Shown: positions 1 through 12,240, counted from the first letter of the stretch. The stretch: DNA of 64,000 bases from Piezodorus guildinii (GCA_023052935.1 CM041298.1:116915977-116979976), one strand, 5' to 3'. Notes: generated from the letters alone by a model not told the origin. Numbers and translations: made by a program.

Positions 1-773
1 CTTGAAATTTCCGAATATTTCTAGAAATATTAAAATTAAATTTTCTCTTCTTTCATTTGGTACCACTTTTTTTCTGTACGTGTCATGTGTTCATCAAGTA
101 GATATATTTGAGTTTTTTTTTTTTTTTTTTTATGAAAACCATGGATATAAGAAAAAAAACTCAAAAATTGATTTTCTTTCTAACTGTCGAGAATCAGAAT
201 ATGGGTCATATAAATTTTTTTGTTCTACCAAAGGTCTAGTATCTGCTATCAGAATGTGATGAGACTTTTATTAGAAAGTTCTATGTTTTTATTGGTTTCA
301 AACTTGATTTTCTTCAAAGCAACAATTATTTTGTTTTTATTGAACAAACTTCTTAAAAGTTGTGATGTGTAAAATCATATTATAAAATGTCTTGGAGGAT
401 AAGCTTCTGTTTTGTTACCATCGATGGGTGATTGTCAGGTCTGGTGTATATTTTTTAAATAAGTTTTTGAACTATATCTAAGAGTAAGGGAAACTACGAA
501 AAATGTAAAGTCAAAGTGCAATTTTGATCTTGTTGGATTGATTTCATTGAAAAAGAGGTTGTGGTGAATACCAGTTTCTCTTCTGTTGTTGTTTTAATTG
601 CTTCTTAAATTGAAATTGATTCTGTCTTGATATTAATATTTATTAAATCCTTAGAGAAGGAATAAAAATACTTAAGGTAATTTATTTTATTTTCTTAAAT
701 CATTTATTACAAATATCTTTAATCACTATTTAGATTTATTTTTGTATATTTACTTCATATTGAATGAGTAATG
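1..773. other. AT-rich sequence, nothing recognised
   Basis: No convincing coding, RNA or repeat signature on either strand apart from a T-run near 113-131. The one ORF over the start is AT-rich low-complexity and resembles nothing I recognise. Confidence 0.5.
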
Positions 774-1049
774 GGGGGTCGCCTGTAGCATAGTGGCTAG
801 CATAACAGCATTCTATGCCCAAGGTTATGGGTTCAAACCTAGGTGGCCCTAGGATTATTTAATGGGAATAAAAAATCCTTAGTTATGCCGTCCTTCTGAG
901 GTGACATAAAAAGGTGGTCTGTGAGATTAAATCCTAATTAAACCTGGATAGGCAAAATTTAGGGCACCCAATATAGCATAGTCTGATCACCCATAGTAAC
1001 ATAAAGCATAACATAGCATAAAGTGACGTTAAATGAATAAACAAACAAA
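774..1049 (+). mobile_element. SINE-A copy (tRNA-derived SINE)
   Basis: The head contains pol III-like internal promoter boxes: an A-box-like TAGCATAGTGGCTAGC and a B-box-like GGGTTCAAACC. The body is shared with about ten other copies here (AATCCTTAGTTATGCCGTCC, CCTGGATAGGCAAAATTTAG). The tail reads GTGACGTTAAAT followed by AAAT/AAAC repeats. No clear target-site duplication, so this looks like an older copy. Confidence 0.85.
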
Positions 1050-1171
1050 TTAGTCATTGAAATAATTATTTCATTTTTATAAATGATTTGCCTCAATTAT
1101 AATTTAGAAGAATCAACTGTTATTTTAATCTACCACTTTTCTAACTTACTGGTAGAATGTCTTACTGTAGA

Positions 1172-1428
1172 TGTTTATTTATTTACTGCCACTTTTATGC
1201 AAATGTCGCTAATTTTACAGTGCTCCAATGGGAGTCCAATTTTTTCATATCCAGGATTAATAAAATAGGAATCTTTAATAAGTGCCTGCATTGCACAGGC
1301 TTCGAACTACCATTTTACCTCTCATCTGAAGGACGTAATAACCAAGGATTTTTACTCCCATTAAAAAATCTTTATGCCCCCCATGACCTTGGGCATGAGG
1401 CTGTTATCCAGCCACTACACCCTAGGTG
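1172..1428 (-). mobile_element. SINE-A copy, diverged
   Basis: Read on the minus strand it follows the SINE-A consensus (tRNA-like head at the right end, body with AAAATCCTTGG and the GCACAGGC block, tail at the left). Many substitutions relative to copies at 13827 or 61498 suggest an old insertion. Confidence 0.75.
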
Positions 1429-1592
1429 AACCCTGTCATAAAAATACCATCTATACAGATAATTCTCATCTTGTTAAGAAGGTTTAAGCGATATCATCTC
1501 TTATCGTTAAAAAAATTAGGATGAGTTTTGTAATCCATCCAATTCTGTTTTTTAATCACACACAATTTACTCATTTTATAATTAAATTATTT

Positions 1593-3105
1593 ATAAAAAA
1601 CTGGTGCATAAAAACAAATTTATATACAGTTAGAGATGAAAAAAAGTGAAAGAATTAATTAAATTAATGGTGGAAACATGTGTTTTATAAAATAATCTAT
1701 TATATTATCATCTTCAATAAAAAGTTCTGTCAGCTTTTCATCACTCTCCATTAACTTTCATAATTTTGTGTATTAGATAATATTTTTTCTAAAATCTTTA
1801 GTTTTCCAATGGTATATTGTACATCTAAGTAGTTGTTCATATGTTCAAAAACATAAAAATTGAACACAAAAATATGTTTGATTTTTTCTTCTTTTGTTGG
1901 ATATCGAATTGTTCAACTTATATGTTTACTCGTTTTGTATCAATGCTAACAAGTTGATATTGTTAATCGTTCAGAATCTACAAAAGTAAAAATTCTTTGG
2001 GGGAAGGAAGTTTAAAATATCGGTAGTAAAGCACTATAAGACTATATCAATCAGAATGAAGCTTATATGATATTAAAGCCCATTAAAGTTTACACAGATG
2101 TAGTTTAATCAGAATCGATAGAGCGGTTATATTAATATCTAAAATAATCACTTGGGTTTTTCATCACTCTTTATTAACTTTTAAAAGCTTATGTATGAGA
2201 TAATATTTCTTCTTAAATATTTAGCTTTCCAACGGTATATCATACATGTATATTACTGTTCTTATGTTCAAAAACATAAAATTGCATTAAAAAATATTTT
2301 TTTCAGTTTTCTCCTTCAGTTTTTTTTCAAATTCGCTCAACTTGCATATATAGCTGTTATTTACCAACGCTAACAAGATAATATGGTTATTTTAATAGAA
2401 TCTACAAAATTAAAAATAGTTTAAAGGAAGAAAATTTAAACTATCGGCATTTATCCCCATCAGAATATTTCAATATGATATTAAAGCCCATTAAAGTTTA
2501 CACCGATATAGTTTAGTCAAAATCGTTAGGGCCGTATTGGAAAATCGTAAAAAGGTAAGGTGCAAAATGAATGATATAAAGTGGCTTTTCTGGTTAGCAG
2601 GTTTTGATAAAAAAAATTGTTACATCTCAGTCGTATAGTTGTCTTAAATATGAAATTTCAGTATTATTCATATCGTTTTCGAGCTAGTCTGTTTGTTTAT
2701 TTATTTAACGTCACTTTGTGCTACTATGGCTAATCGGAGTATGCTATAGTGGGAGTCCTAAATTTTGCCTATCCAGGTTTTTTTAGGATAGGGATCTTTA
2801 ACGAGTATTTGACATCGCACATGCTCGGAACCATCTTTTAACGTCCCCTCCGAAGGACGGCACAACTAAGGATTTTTTACTCCCATTAAAAATCCTTGGA
2901 CCACTTGCGGGTTTGAACCCGTGTCCTTCATCATAGGAGGCTGTTATGCTAGCCACCCAGCTACGAATGATCCCCTTCGAGCTAGTGTTACCACACACAA
3001 ACCTTTTTGTGGAACTTGGTCATTTGGACTGAGAACCCCAAAAACGCGTAGTTCGGTTGAAAACTGGAATTCGAAAATTTACTTTCTCTTACAATATATT
3101 TCATA
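1593..3105 (+). repeat. Repeat H, partial head-to-tail dimer with a SINE insertion
   Basis: Two successive passages through the repeat H body: about 1593-2129 and about 2130-3105. Both contain the block CTTTTCATCACTCT, the TTTCCAA-GGTATAT block and TTAAAGCCCATTAAAGTTTACAC. The second passage continues to the 3' part (GGTTGAAAACTGGAATTCG) but lacks the terminal hairpin. A SINE-A copy interrupts it at 2689-2975. Confidence 0.75.
2689..2975 (-). mobile_element. SINE-A copy with 11-bp target-site duplication
   Basis: Complete SINE-A on the minus strand. It is flanked by the direct repeat TTCGAGCTAGT at 2678-2688 and 2976-2986, which fixes both ends exactly: the head begins GGGGATCA and the tail ends in AAATAAACAAAC. 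The insertion lies inside repeat H, just 5' of its CA-rich stretch. Confidence 0.92.
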
Positions 3106-3126
3106 ATAGATAAGTGATAGTAAAAA

Positions 3127-3290
3127 TCTGGTGCGAACAACTCTCGACTTTCACTTTAATAATTTTAATAATTTTTAACTACAGTCAGAAATAAAAAAAA
3201 AATTTATTACATTGAGTTTTAATAGAAACAAGCTTTTTATTAAAATCTATTAAATTAGTATCTAAAACAATCCACCACTCACTAAATCAA
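3127..3290 (+). repeat. Repeat H, 5' end fragment
   Basis: Begins TCTGGTGCGAACAAC, followed by the subterminal ACTTTCACTT, then fades into unrelated AT-rich sequence. Confidence 0.7.
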
Positions 3291-4839
<1,549 letters not shown>

Positions 4840-4998
4840 TATAATTAAAGATTCTTTAGAGGAAGAAAATTTATAATATAGGCATTTATGTTCTGTCAGA
4901 CTATTTCAATAAGAATGAAACCTTTATGATATTAAATTTTATATGTATATAGCAATTTTAAGTAAAATCGTTAAAGACGTTTTTTAGAAAATAGTCAT
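4840..4998 (+). repeat. Repeat H, left part of a split copy
   Basis: Matches the repeat H middle section (TTTAGAGGAAGAAAATTTA, the GGCATTTATG and TGATATTAAA blocks). It breaks off where the inverted-repeat element begins and resumes at 6578 in the expected order. Confidence 0.65.
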
Positions 4999-5376
4999 AA
5001 GTCGAAAAAACGCATTTAGTCGCGTCAATGAAGCCGTAAAACAGGCAATATTCGAAAGTCCTCAGAAACAGCTCCGATTTTGATAATTAAAAAAAAAAAA
5101 ATTATATTATTAAAATCAGAAACCTTTCAAAGGGGTAAATAATTACTTTTATTGTTTAAACAATAGTATGTTTATTAAATTAAACTTTAAAAAAAAAAAT
5201 AGTAACTTTTTTAATTTATCATCATAGTGGATATAATTATTTGACCGTTGTGAATTACTGTGAGGAATTAGTACGGGTGGCGGTCAGTATTATTAACTTT
5301 AATTTTACTGTTCATGCTCAAATGATTTAGTTTTATGTTTTATTTTCATTTTTATATCTTTAAAGTTTAAATCTTT

Positions 5377-5655
5377 TTAATTTTTTATGGAATTAATTCC
5401 TATATAACAATCAAATGCTTTATAACAATCAATAGTTTCGTTACCAACAATTCCTGTGGAAATTGCTATCAGTTCCGTTACATCTGGAAAGGGGTTGTGA
5501 ATATTAAAAAAATCTACAATTGTATTTACGGCTGAAAAATCTTCGTTTATTCTGTTATCACTTGCGTCAGCATGTCGGTATGGTGATTTTAAAGAAACTC
5601 GACGAAATTCTTCCATTCCGTCTACTATGCCTCTTCTAAATAACGTTGTTCTCAT
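5377..5655 (-). pseudogene. Orphan conserved-looking protein fragment inside element A
   Basis: A 92-codon ORF on the minus strand, more protein-like than its AT-rich surroundings. It contains an acidic/polar block (HADASDNRINEDF), an aromatic block (IVDFFNIHNPFPDV) and a glycine motif (ISTGIVGNETIDC). I do not recognise a named family and make no functional call. It has no signal peptide or obvious membrane helix. It is probably a fragment of a larger coding region, since there is no convincing start context and the sequence upstream on the minus strand is full of stops. Its place between inverted arms suggests it is either the remnant of the element's own protein or captured host sequence. 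Confidence 0.35.
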
Positions 5656-5885
5656 CTATTTGAAGACAATCACGTTGCTCCACGTCTGAAAGGACCACCC
5701 TCTATTTTTATGGACTTCATGACAGTTTGTTCATTTCTTTGATCAGTTGATATTTTTGTAAAATAATTATACAATTGTACTTTTAACAACTATTCTTTAC
5801 ACCATAATTAATACACGAATATTTTTTTTCAAATAAAACCACCCATAAACTGATTTCTTTATATAAATAACTTACATATTGTTTA

Positions 5886-6428
5886 TAATATTATAAAAGG
5901 CTTACCGAATTCGTTCGATGCTGATACCACCAAACTTCGCCTGTACAGACTCGTCCAATGTTCGTTAGTCAAGCCCAAGCCCCCGAGATCAGCCTTAATG
6001 CAAACCTCCCATCGACGCTTCGGTCTAACTTTCGGACGCCTACCAGTCGGTTCAGCGAATACCAACTTTCTCGGAATCCGTTCCTCACTGAGCCCAACAA
6101 CTTTACGCGCCTATTTGAGTCTCCGCGATGCTATCAACGCAATTATATTCACAGGGTACAAGCTCCGCAATTCCGTGTTGTGCAATCTTCTTAACTCCCC
6201 AGTGCCCTCATCTCTCTTCAGACCAAATATTTTACGCAGTACCTTATTTTCGAAACCTTAAGACGTTGTTCACCCTTCAAAATAAGCGGCCACGTTTCAC
6301 ATCCGTAAAGAACCGTCGGAAGAATAATAGTTTTATAAATTCTAACCTTCTAGACAGAAGCCGCGAGCTAAGTAATTTAGCAACTGAATAATAACACGCA
6401 TTTCCCACCTTTAATCGGGACTTTATTT
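5886..6428 (-). mobile_element. RTE-like LINE fragment, 5' truncated, 15-bp TSD
   Basis: Minus-strand 3' end of the RTE-like LINE family. The decoded region resembles the C-terminal RT tail with a GRRPKVRPKRRWE motif and ends with the conserved GGTGGTATCAGCATCGAAC 3' UTR. It is flanked by the direct repeat CTTACATATTGTTTA at 5871-5885 and 6429-6443, so the insertion boundaries are exact. It lies inside element A and is therefore younger than it. Confidence 0.85.
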
Positions 6429-6577
6429 CTTACATATTGTTTAAACAATAAAAATAATTATTTCACCCCTTTGAAAGGTTTATGATTTTGATTAATAAAC
6501 AAATTATCAAAATCGGAGCTATTTCTGAGGACTTTCGACGAAAAAGCTTCATTGACGCGACTAATTGTATAAATTGG

Positions 6578-6715
6578 CTCTTCTGGGTCTCCAATTTTGA
6601 TGAAAAAGTTTCTGTAACGTCTCAGGACTATAGTTGTCTTAAATATAAATATCGTACGACTTTTCCTTTATTTAAATATAGGAAAGTTTTTTTTCTTCGT
6701 TTGATTTGAACGGTT
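6578..6715 (+). repeat. Repeat H, right part of a split copy
   Basis: Continues the copy begun at 4840: GGCTCTTCTGG, TTTTGATGAAAAAG, the CTATAGTTGTCTTAAATAT block. It stops before the CA microsatellite and the 3' hairpin. Confidence 0.65.
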
Positions 6716-6733
6716 AAGAGGAATGAAAGAACG

Positions 6734-6823
6734 GAGTTACAAGCGGATGTACAGATTTAAAATTTTTATTTTTTTTGTTTATCGAAAAAAAAAAAATTAA
6801 ATCTGTACATACGCTTGTAACTC
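6734..6823. repeat. Perfect-arm hairpin, MITE-like
   Basis: 27-bp arms at 6734-6760 and 6797-6823 (GAGTTACAAGCG-ATGTACAGATTTAA) are inverted complements with one mismatch, around a 36-bp A/T-rich centre. It could be a small foldback element. I saw no second copy in the window. Confidence 0.6.
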
Positions 6824-6829
6824 TGACTG

Positions 6830-7313
6830 TAGCGCTAAACTTAAAGGTTAGAATTAATAAAACTATTATTCTTCCGAAGGTCCTTTACGGATGTGAAACG
6901 TGGCCGCTTACTTTGAAAGATGAACAACGGCTTAAGGTTTTCAAAAATAAGTACTGCGTAAAATAATTGGTCTGAATAGAGATGAGGCCACTGGGGATTT
7001 TAGAAGGTTGAATAACACGGAATTGAGGAGCTTGTACCCTGTGAATATAATTGAGTTGATAACATAGCGGAGGCTCAAATGGGCGAGTAAAGTTGTTGGG
7101 CTCGGTGAGAAACGGATTCCGAGAAAGTTAGTACTCGCTGAACCGATTGGTAGGCGTCCGAAAGGTAGGCCGAAACGTCGATGGGAGGATTGCGTTAAGG
7201 CTGATCTCAGAGGCTTGGGCTTGAATGGTGACCATTGGACTAGTCTGTGTAGAAGTATTTGGTGGTATCGGCATCGAACCTTCGGGTTCGGCAGGATTGT
7301 TATTATTATTGTT
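6830..7313 (+). mobile_element. RTE-like LINE fragment, 3' end
   Basis: The plus strand reads the RT thumb/C-terminal region of the same family as 8727-9717 (NKTIILPKVLYGCETWPLTL, then frame-disrupted GRRPKGRPKRRWED). It ends in GGTGGTATCGGCATCGAACC and a short TTATTATTATT tail at about 7301-7313. At least one stop and several frameshifts make it non-coding. Confidence 0.8.
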
Positions 7314-7334
7314 TATCGCGCTTCACTGATCCTA

Positions 7335-7700
7335 AAACTCTTTTTATTATTTTCTCTATCTTCAAAATAACTGAGTTATTGGCATATTTAAATGTAAAAT
7401 TTTAATTTTTTTCCATTAATTTTTCTCGTTTTAATGGTTAAAAAAACTAATCAATTTTTTCTCTGCCTTCAAAAATAACTGAGAGATTGAATTAAATCAC
7501 TTTTAATCGGCCGCCATTTTAAAAATAACCAGCTGATATCTACGTCAATTTGTTAGGATCATCGTTGCATGCCATAGTATTTTTGTAGTGAATTTAAAAA
7601 AAATTGATCCAGTAATTTGAAAAATGTCGCCGGATTTTTTCTTCGTTATTCAGGTTCTAACTATCTCTTAAAACGTAAGCCCTCAAATTATGAGAGGCAG
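7335..7700 (+). repeat. Repeat X copy
   Basis: Shares a co-linear diverged sequence with the minus strand of 58240-58615: TTAGGATCATCGTTG-ATGCC, TTTTGTAG, CGTTATTC, AAACGTAAGCC blocks in the same order. No ORF; class unknown. Confidence 0.6.
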
Positions 7701-8726
7701 TCATTTTTTTTTGTTGGTCGAGTTCAAAGGATCATTATTGAAAATGAAAACATGACAAAATGAATTATAATGAATGATAACTTAACTTAAAATTGAGTTA
7801 AGGAAGGTCGTTTCTAGCATGGAGGTAGATTCCTTAAATTAAATTACAATCAATACCGTGTCCCAAATTAGGAGTAACAGTTACAGAGCTGAACGGTTAA
7901 TTAAAATAAACAGTTTTAACCATCTTCAATTACTTCGTTACATTGTCCAGTTAGGCCTTCGTTTTCGTTACCATCCTTCTAATTAATTTAAAGCTTATAA
8001 GCCATTAATTAGATGGGAAATAAAATCAGTAAAAAGGATTGAGATTCCACCTTATACGGCCATTATTCAGACTAACATCATCTCCTCCCATACTGACAAG
8101 GGCGGATGTTAAAATATCCTGTAAAACGGCCAATATTAAGTTAATAAATTCAAAGTAAGGGGATCTCATATGTGTCTCATATTTCGCCGGTTCTAAGTAA
8201 TGTCAGTATGCAAATATCCTAGGGTAGGAGAGTCTCATCTTAAATCGCGTCTTCTTCTCATATCCTCTTCCCTTCTTCGCGTATTATGATTTTTTTTTTT
8301 CATTTTAAATATTTGACTGTAACAAGGCGCGTGTCATGAGAAATACCCTCGAAAGTAGCCAATTTCAAAATGAGAACTTTTCCAAGAGTATTTTGTCAGT
8401 TTTTGGCTCTTGTATATTTTTTAAAAAGGGATTATGATATTATCTGTACCTTAAAATTTAATTATGTATGCAATACATGAATCCAAGTCCGGAAACAATA
8501 CCAGTAAATATAATTATCTTGTGCGTGTATGATGCTTTCACTTATTTTTCCTCCAAAAATGAAATAAATTTTACTACATCCAAGAAAATATTTATTATTG
8601 TCTTCTATATTTGAAATATATAGTAATGGAAGGTATAGAGATCTTAAAAAACATTAGAATATTTTAATATAAATTATTGTAGAAACGGTCTGTTCTTAAA
8701 CGAAGCAATGTCTTCATTTCCCAATA
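7701..8726. other. AT-rich sequence, nothing recognised
   Basis: About 1 kb with no ORF of note, no terminal repeats and no match to the other repeats of this window that I could see. Confidence 0.5.
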
Positions 8727-9717
8727 ATAATAATAATGGGCTTACCGAACCCGAAGGTTCGATGCCGATACCACCAAATTCCGCTTGCGCAGGTTTGTCC
8801 AGTGTTCACCGTTCAAGCCCATGCCCCCAAGATCAGGCTTGACGCTATTCTCCCATCGATGCTTTGGTCTACCTTTCGGACCTCTACCCGTCGTTCAGCG
8901 TATACCAATTTTCTCGGAATCCGTTTCTCATCGAGCTCGACAACTGTACTCGCCCATTTGAGTCTCCGCGATGCTATCAAATCAATTATATTCACAGAAT
9001 ACCAGTTCCGCAATTCCGTGTTATGCAACCTCCTGCATTCCCCAGTGGTCTCATCTCTCTTCGGACCAAATATTTTACGCAGTATCTTATTTTCGAAAAC
9101 CTTAAGCCGATGTTCATCCTTCAAAGTAAGCAGCCACGTTTCACATCTGTAAAGGATCTTTGGAAGAATAATAGTTTTATAAATTCTAATCTTTACGTTT
9201 TTAGACAAAAGCCGCGAGTCAAGTAATTTAGCACCTGAATAATAACACGCATTTCCCTTCTTTAACCGGGACTTTATTTCTTCCTGAATTTCATTTTTGC
9301 TTATTATTGAACCTAAATACTTTAATTTCTCTACGTGTTCAAAAGTATGCCCTGATATATGAATATCACCAAGATCGCCACCGTTTCTGCTACTAATCAT
9401 ATATTTCTTCCTATCGGTATTTATTTCGATCTCAATTTCTTTACCGGTCTTTATCAACGCACTTGTATTCAGTTGTATAGTTTCCGTGTCTTCACCTAGC
9501 AGTACCAAATCAACGGCATATCCCAAAACCGGAATCTTGTTACCCATGTTTAAACCTTTCTCGGTACACGTCACTTTTTCTATGACATATTCTAATCCTA
9601 TATTAAATAAAACAGGTGAAAGGGAGTCACCCTGTTTCAAACCCGATCGAACCTCAAATCTCTCGGAGTAATTATGACCGACTCTAACTTTATGGAATGT
9701 TTCTGGGATCCTCAAAC
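8727..9717 (-). pseudogene. RTE-like LINE fragment, RT domain (recombination copy 1)
   Basis: The minus strand encodes part of a reverse transcriptase: GLKQGDSLSPVLFNIGLEYV (RT motif 4), a degenerate GYAVDLVLLG at the catalytic YxDD block (the first aspartate is V here; GYADDLVLLG in the other copies), KYLGSIISK (motif 6-7) and the CETWLLTLKDEHRLKVFENK thumb. The frame is open for about 300 codons on 8813-9715, then frame-disrupted toward the 3' end. The 3' end is an AAT repeat at 8727-8737 read as (ATT)n on the minus strand, typical of RTE-type tails. Endonuclease and upstream RT are missing (5' truncated). The Asp to Val change argues against activity. It is the left partner of the unequal crossover that produced the tandem duplication. 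Confidence 0.8.
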
Positions 9718-9805
9718 GTGTATTTTCCGGGGAAACTAGAATTTGAACATTTTTACGATCAGAACACTTTCCCGTACTCTATATTTCATATAAACGCAAA
9801 TGTAT
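9715..9805 (+). repeat. Repeat H, 3' end fragment
   Basis: Diverged 3' part (CGTGTATTTTCCGGGGAAAC, CAGAACACTTTCCCGTACT) ending near the position of the normal terminal hairpin. Present again at 17073-17162 in unit B. Confidence 0.55.
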
Positions 9806-10405
9806 GTGAAAAAGCCCGTGTTATTCAGCCAGTGTTATCCAGCTTGGAAGTCTCATGTACTCTAGCAACTCTGGGGGGCATATAATCTTCTGTCTTTTGC
9901 CAAAAAAAGGCTTATTTTTTTTTAAATTTAAATAATAAAGGTTATGATTTCCTCACCAGTATTCTGAATACACTACAATACACATTAGAGTCTTATTCTC
10001 TGAATAATGTTGTTTGTTCTTCTATCTATACAAATAGATCCTAGTTGGATTCCGGTTACAGATTTGCAATAGTCGGAAGGGATACGCGAATTAAATTGAG
10101 CGAGCCGTTAGTGAGCGATAAGGGGAGAGTTAGTATAAACCGGAAGCTTGAGTGTTTTCTTATCGTCCTAATTGTGTTTGCTGTCTTTTGTGTTCGTCGC
10201 TTTGTTGTCTTATCTCGCTAATATGTTTGCCATTCCTCTCCCAAGCGAAGCCAAAGGGTAATGGGAATGGTTCTCCGTCTGCAAGAATAGTTTTTGATCT
10301 ATATCATGTTCTTTTCAATACCAGGCTTTGATCTTGAAAATTTTTTTAAAGTCTGCGCAGTGAAAGTAAAATAAATCAAAGAGTTGTCGTGGGCAATAAT
10401 ATAAA
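9806..10405. other. Unit A spacer, possible LINE 5' region
   Basis: Moderately GC-richer around 10060-10300 than the surroundings, with no ORF of note. Duplicated at 17163-17764. It could be a 5' untranslated region of an unidentified element. I have no positive match. Confidence 0.35.
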
Positions 10406-10450
10406 TCTGGTGCGGCTAACACAATACTTTCACTTATCTCATCTGTTGTT
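10406..10450 (+). repeat. Repeat H, 5' end fragment
   Basis: Begins TCTGGTGCGGCTAAC with subterminal ACTTTCACTTA, then diverges. Unit B counterpart at 17765. Confidence 0.6.
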
Positions 10451-10656
10451 TGTTTTGGTTTTAAGGCGTAAAACCTTAAGTTCATCAACGCCTAGAAACT
10501 ATATGTATATTTAACTTTTATGAGAAAGAACTATTAAGTAATAAGTAATTGAGAGAAAAAAAAAATGATTATCATGTAAACAATAGTAAAAAAAAAAATA
10601 CTTTAAAGAAAACATACAAAAAAAAACAAACAAAAAAAACAATTTAAAGTCAAGGA

Positions 10657-11659
10657 TCCAGTCCTACCTCACTGGCAGATCCTTCAAAGTAAATCATAAT
10701 AATTCCTATTCATCTATTTTTAGTCAGTTTGCTGGTGTTCCTCAAGGCAGTATCCTAGGACCCATCCTTTACACATTCAATACAGCTGATATCCCATCCC
10801 ATCCTAGCACTTTCCTTTCTACCTATGCTGATGACACATGTGTGTTATCAGTCAATGCTGATCCAACTATTGCCTCTCAAACTCTCCAATCCCACATCAG
10901 AGACCTTGAAGTATGGTGTCAGAACTGGAGAATTAAAATAAATGCCAACAAATCCAGCCAAATTACCTTTACCCTTCGTCGTAAACCAATGACATCCTGC
11001 CCTACTGTCTCCTTTAATAATACTGCTCTTGTCCCGGTTGAACAGATCCGATATCTAGGACAACACCTTGACAAACGCCTTACATGGAATCCTCATACAA
11101 GACTGAAACGACAAGAAACTGCACGACGTTTTCGACTACTTCAACACTTACTAGACAAACGTTCCAATCTTCCACTTAACTACAAAAGGCTCATCTACAT
11201 GACTATCATACGGCCTATATGGACTTACGGAGTAGAGTTTTGGGGCTCTACTAAACCATCAAATTCTTCCCGTATCCAATCTCTACAATCCAAAATCCTT
11301 CGTAAAATCCTCAATGCTCCTTATTTTGTAACTAATAAACTGATCCACAAAGACCTTAATATTCCGTATGTTGCTGATTTGACCCGATCTAGATACCATT
11401 CCTTTCATGACAAACTCCATTCTCACCCTAATCCTCTAGTTTCAATCCTTTCTTCCTCTTCGATTCCCGACAATCCTCCGAGGCGTCTGAAAAGGAGATG
11501 GCCCCGAGACCTTCTAGTTTAGAATAGTTACAGGAGTGCTACCATTGGGCAGTTCTTCTACAAGTCTCTTTCATGTCATTTTTCTAATATCATATTTACT
11601 TGATGTATTATTTTTAGTACAGTTGTAAATTTCAATAAATTATGTTTAAAAAAAAAAAA
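10657..11659 (+). mobile_element. 5'-truncated Jockey-type LINE, insertion unique to unit A
   Basis: Starts within the RT domain (GVPQGS motif near 10737, YADD near 10826). It runs on through YLGQHLDKRLTWNPH and the terminal PPRRLKRRWPRDLL to a 3' UTR with AATAAA and a poly(A) run at about 11648-11659. The open frame 10842-11522 covers the C-terminal ~226 codons. Flanked by the direct repeat AAAGTCAAGGA at 10646-10656 and 11660-11670. Unit B has the empty site (AAAGTCAAGG at about 18016), so this insertion post-dates the tandem duplication. The truncation removes endonuclease and most of RT. Confidence 0.93.
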
Positions 11660-11754
11660 AAAGTCAAGGAAAAAAAAAGTATTGATTAAAAACTGACTAG
11701 GAATGTATAACTTAATAGTTAATTAAGATTATAGTCTTTATAATCTCTACAATA

Positions 11755-11945
11755 ATGATTGGTCCTTAAGAAAACCAAAAACTAATTTAATGGTTTCCTC
11801 TCTATTACCCAATACTGTTGAAATATTTGGGTATAGTCCCATTTTATTCAGATGTGATGAATAATAAGGGCATTCTTGAAAAATATGCCGAATGGTAAGG
11901 GTTCCATCACACTGGCACCGGGGCATGGGCTGCCTAGTAAAAAGG
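11755..11945 (-). pseudogene. C-terminal fragment of an RNase H-type LINE ORF2
   Basis: The minus strand resembles the zinc-binding C-terminus of I/RNase H-bearing LINE proteins (cysteine pair, TLTIRHIFQECPYY). Unit A has lost 5 bases in the cysteine region relative to unit B, which breaks the frame. See 18103-18345 for the better copy. Confidence 0.5.
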
Positions 11946-12009
11946 TAAGAGTGCGTTAGCCGCGAATCTCAGCTGTTAAAATCACTCTAAGAACTATAAA
12001 ATAAACTCA

Positions 12010-12240
12010 AAGTTGAAAATAGTTTATTTAAATAAAAATTGTATTCAGTTTCTTTGGAAACATGATCTAGATTAAATAATATAGCAATATAAGTAATATA
12101 TATAATATATTATTATCAGTGGTAAGTTTATGATCTTTCTTCACTTTAAATTGCCTTTTACAACTTTTTAAATAAGATAATATTTTTATAAAATCTTTAG
12201 CTTTCGAACAGTATATTACACATTTATGTTACTGTTCTTC
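12010..12240 (+). repeat. Repeat H, internal fragment
   Basis: Contains the TTTCTTTGGAAACATGATCTAG and AAAATCTTTAGCTTTC-AACAGTATATTACAC blocks of the repeat H body in plus orientation. No ends are preserved. Confidence 0.55.

Larger units (their letters stand above)
5005..6575. mobile_element. Inverted-repeat-bounded element (element A), unclassified
   Basis: Arms of about 140-160 bp in opposite orientation bound this segment: roughly 5008-5170 and 6437-6572. Both arms share TTAGTCGCGTCAATGAAGC at the outer end, then GAAAGTCCTCAGAAA, GCTCCGATTTTGATAATT, and AAACCTTTCAAAGGGGT and ATTGTTTAAACAAT toward the inside. The outer flanks are the two halves of one repeat H copy, so the whole segment looks like an insertion. 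It carries an orphan ORF (5377-5655, minus) and a later RTE insertion (5886-6428). Without the RTE it would be about 1.0 kb. The target-site duplication is not clear. Confidence 0.6.
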
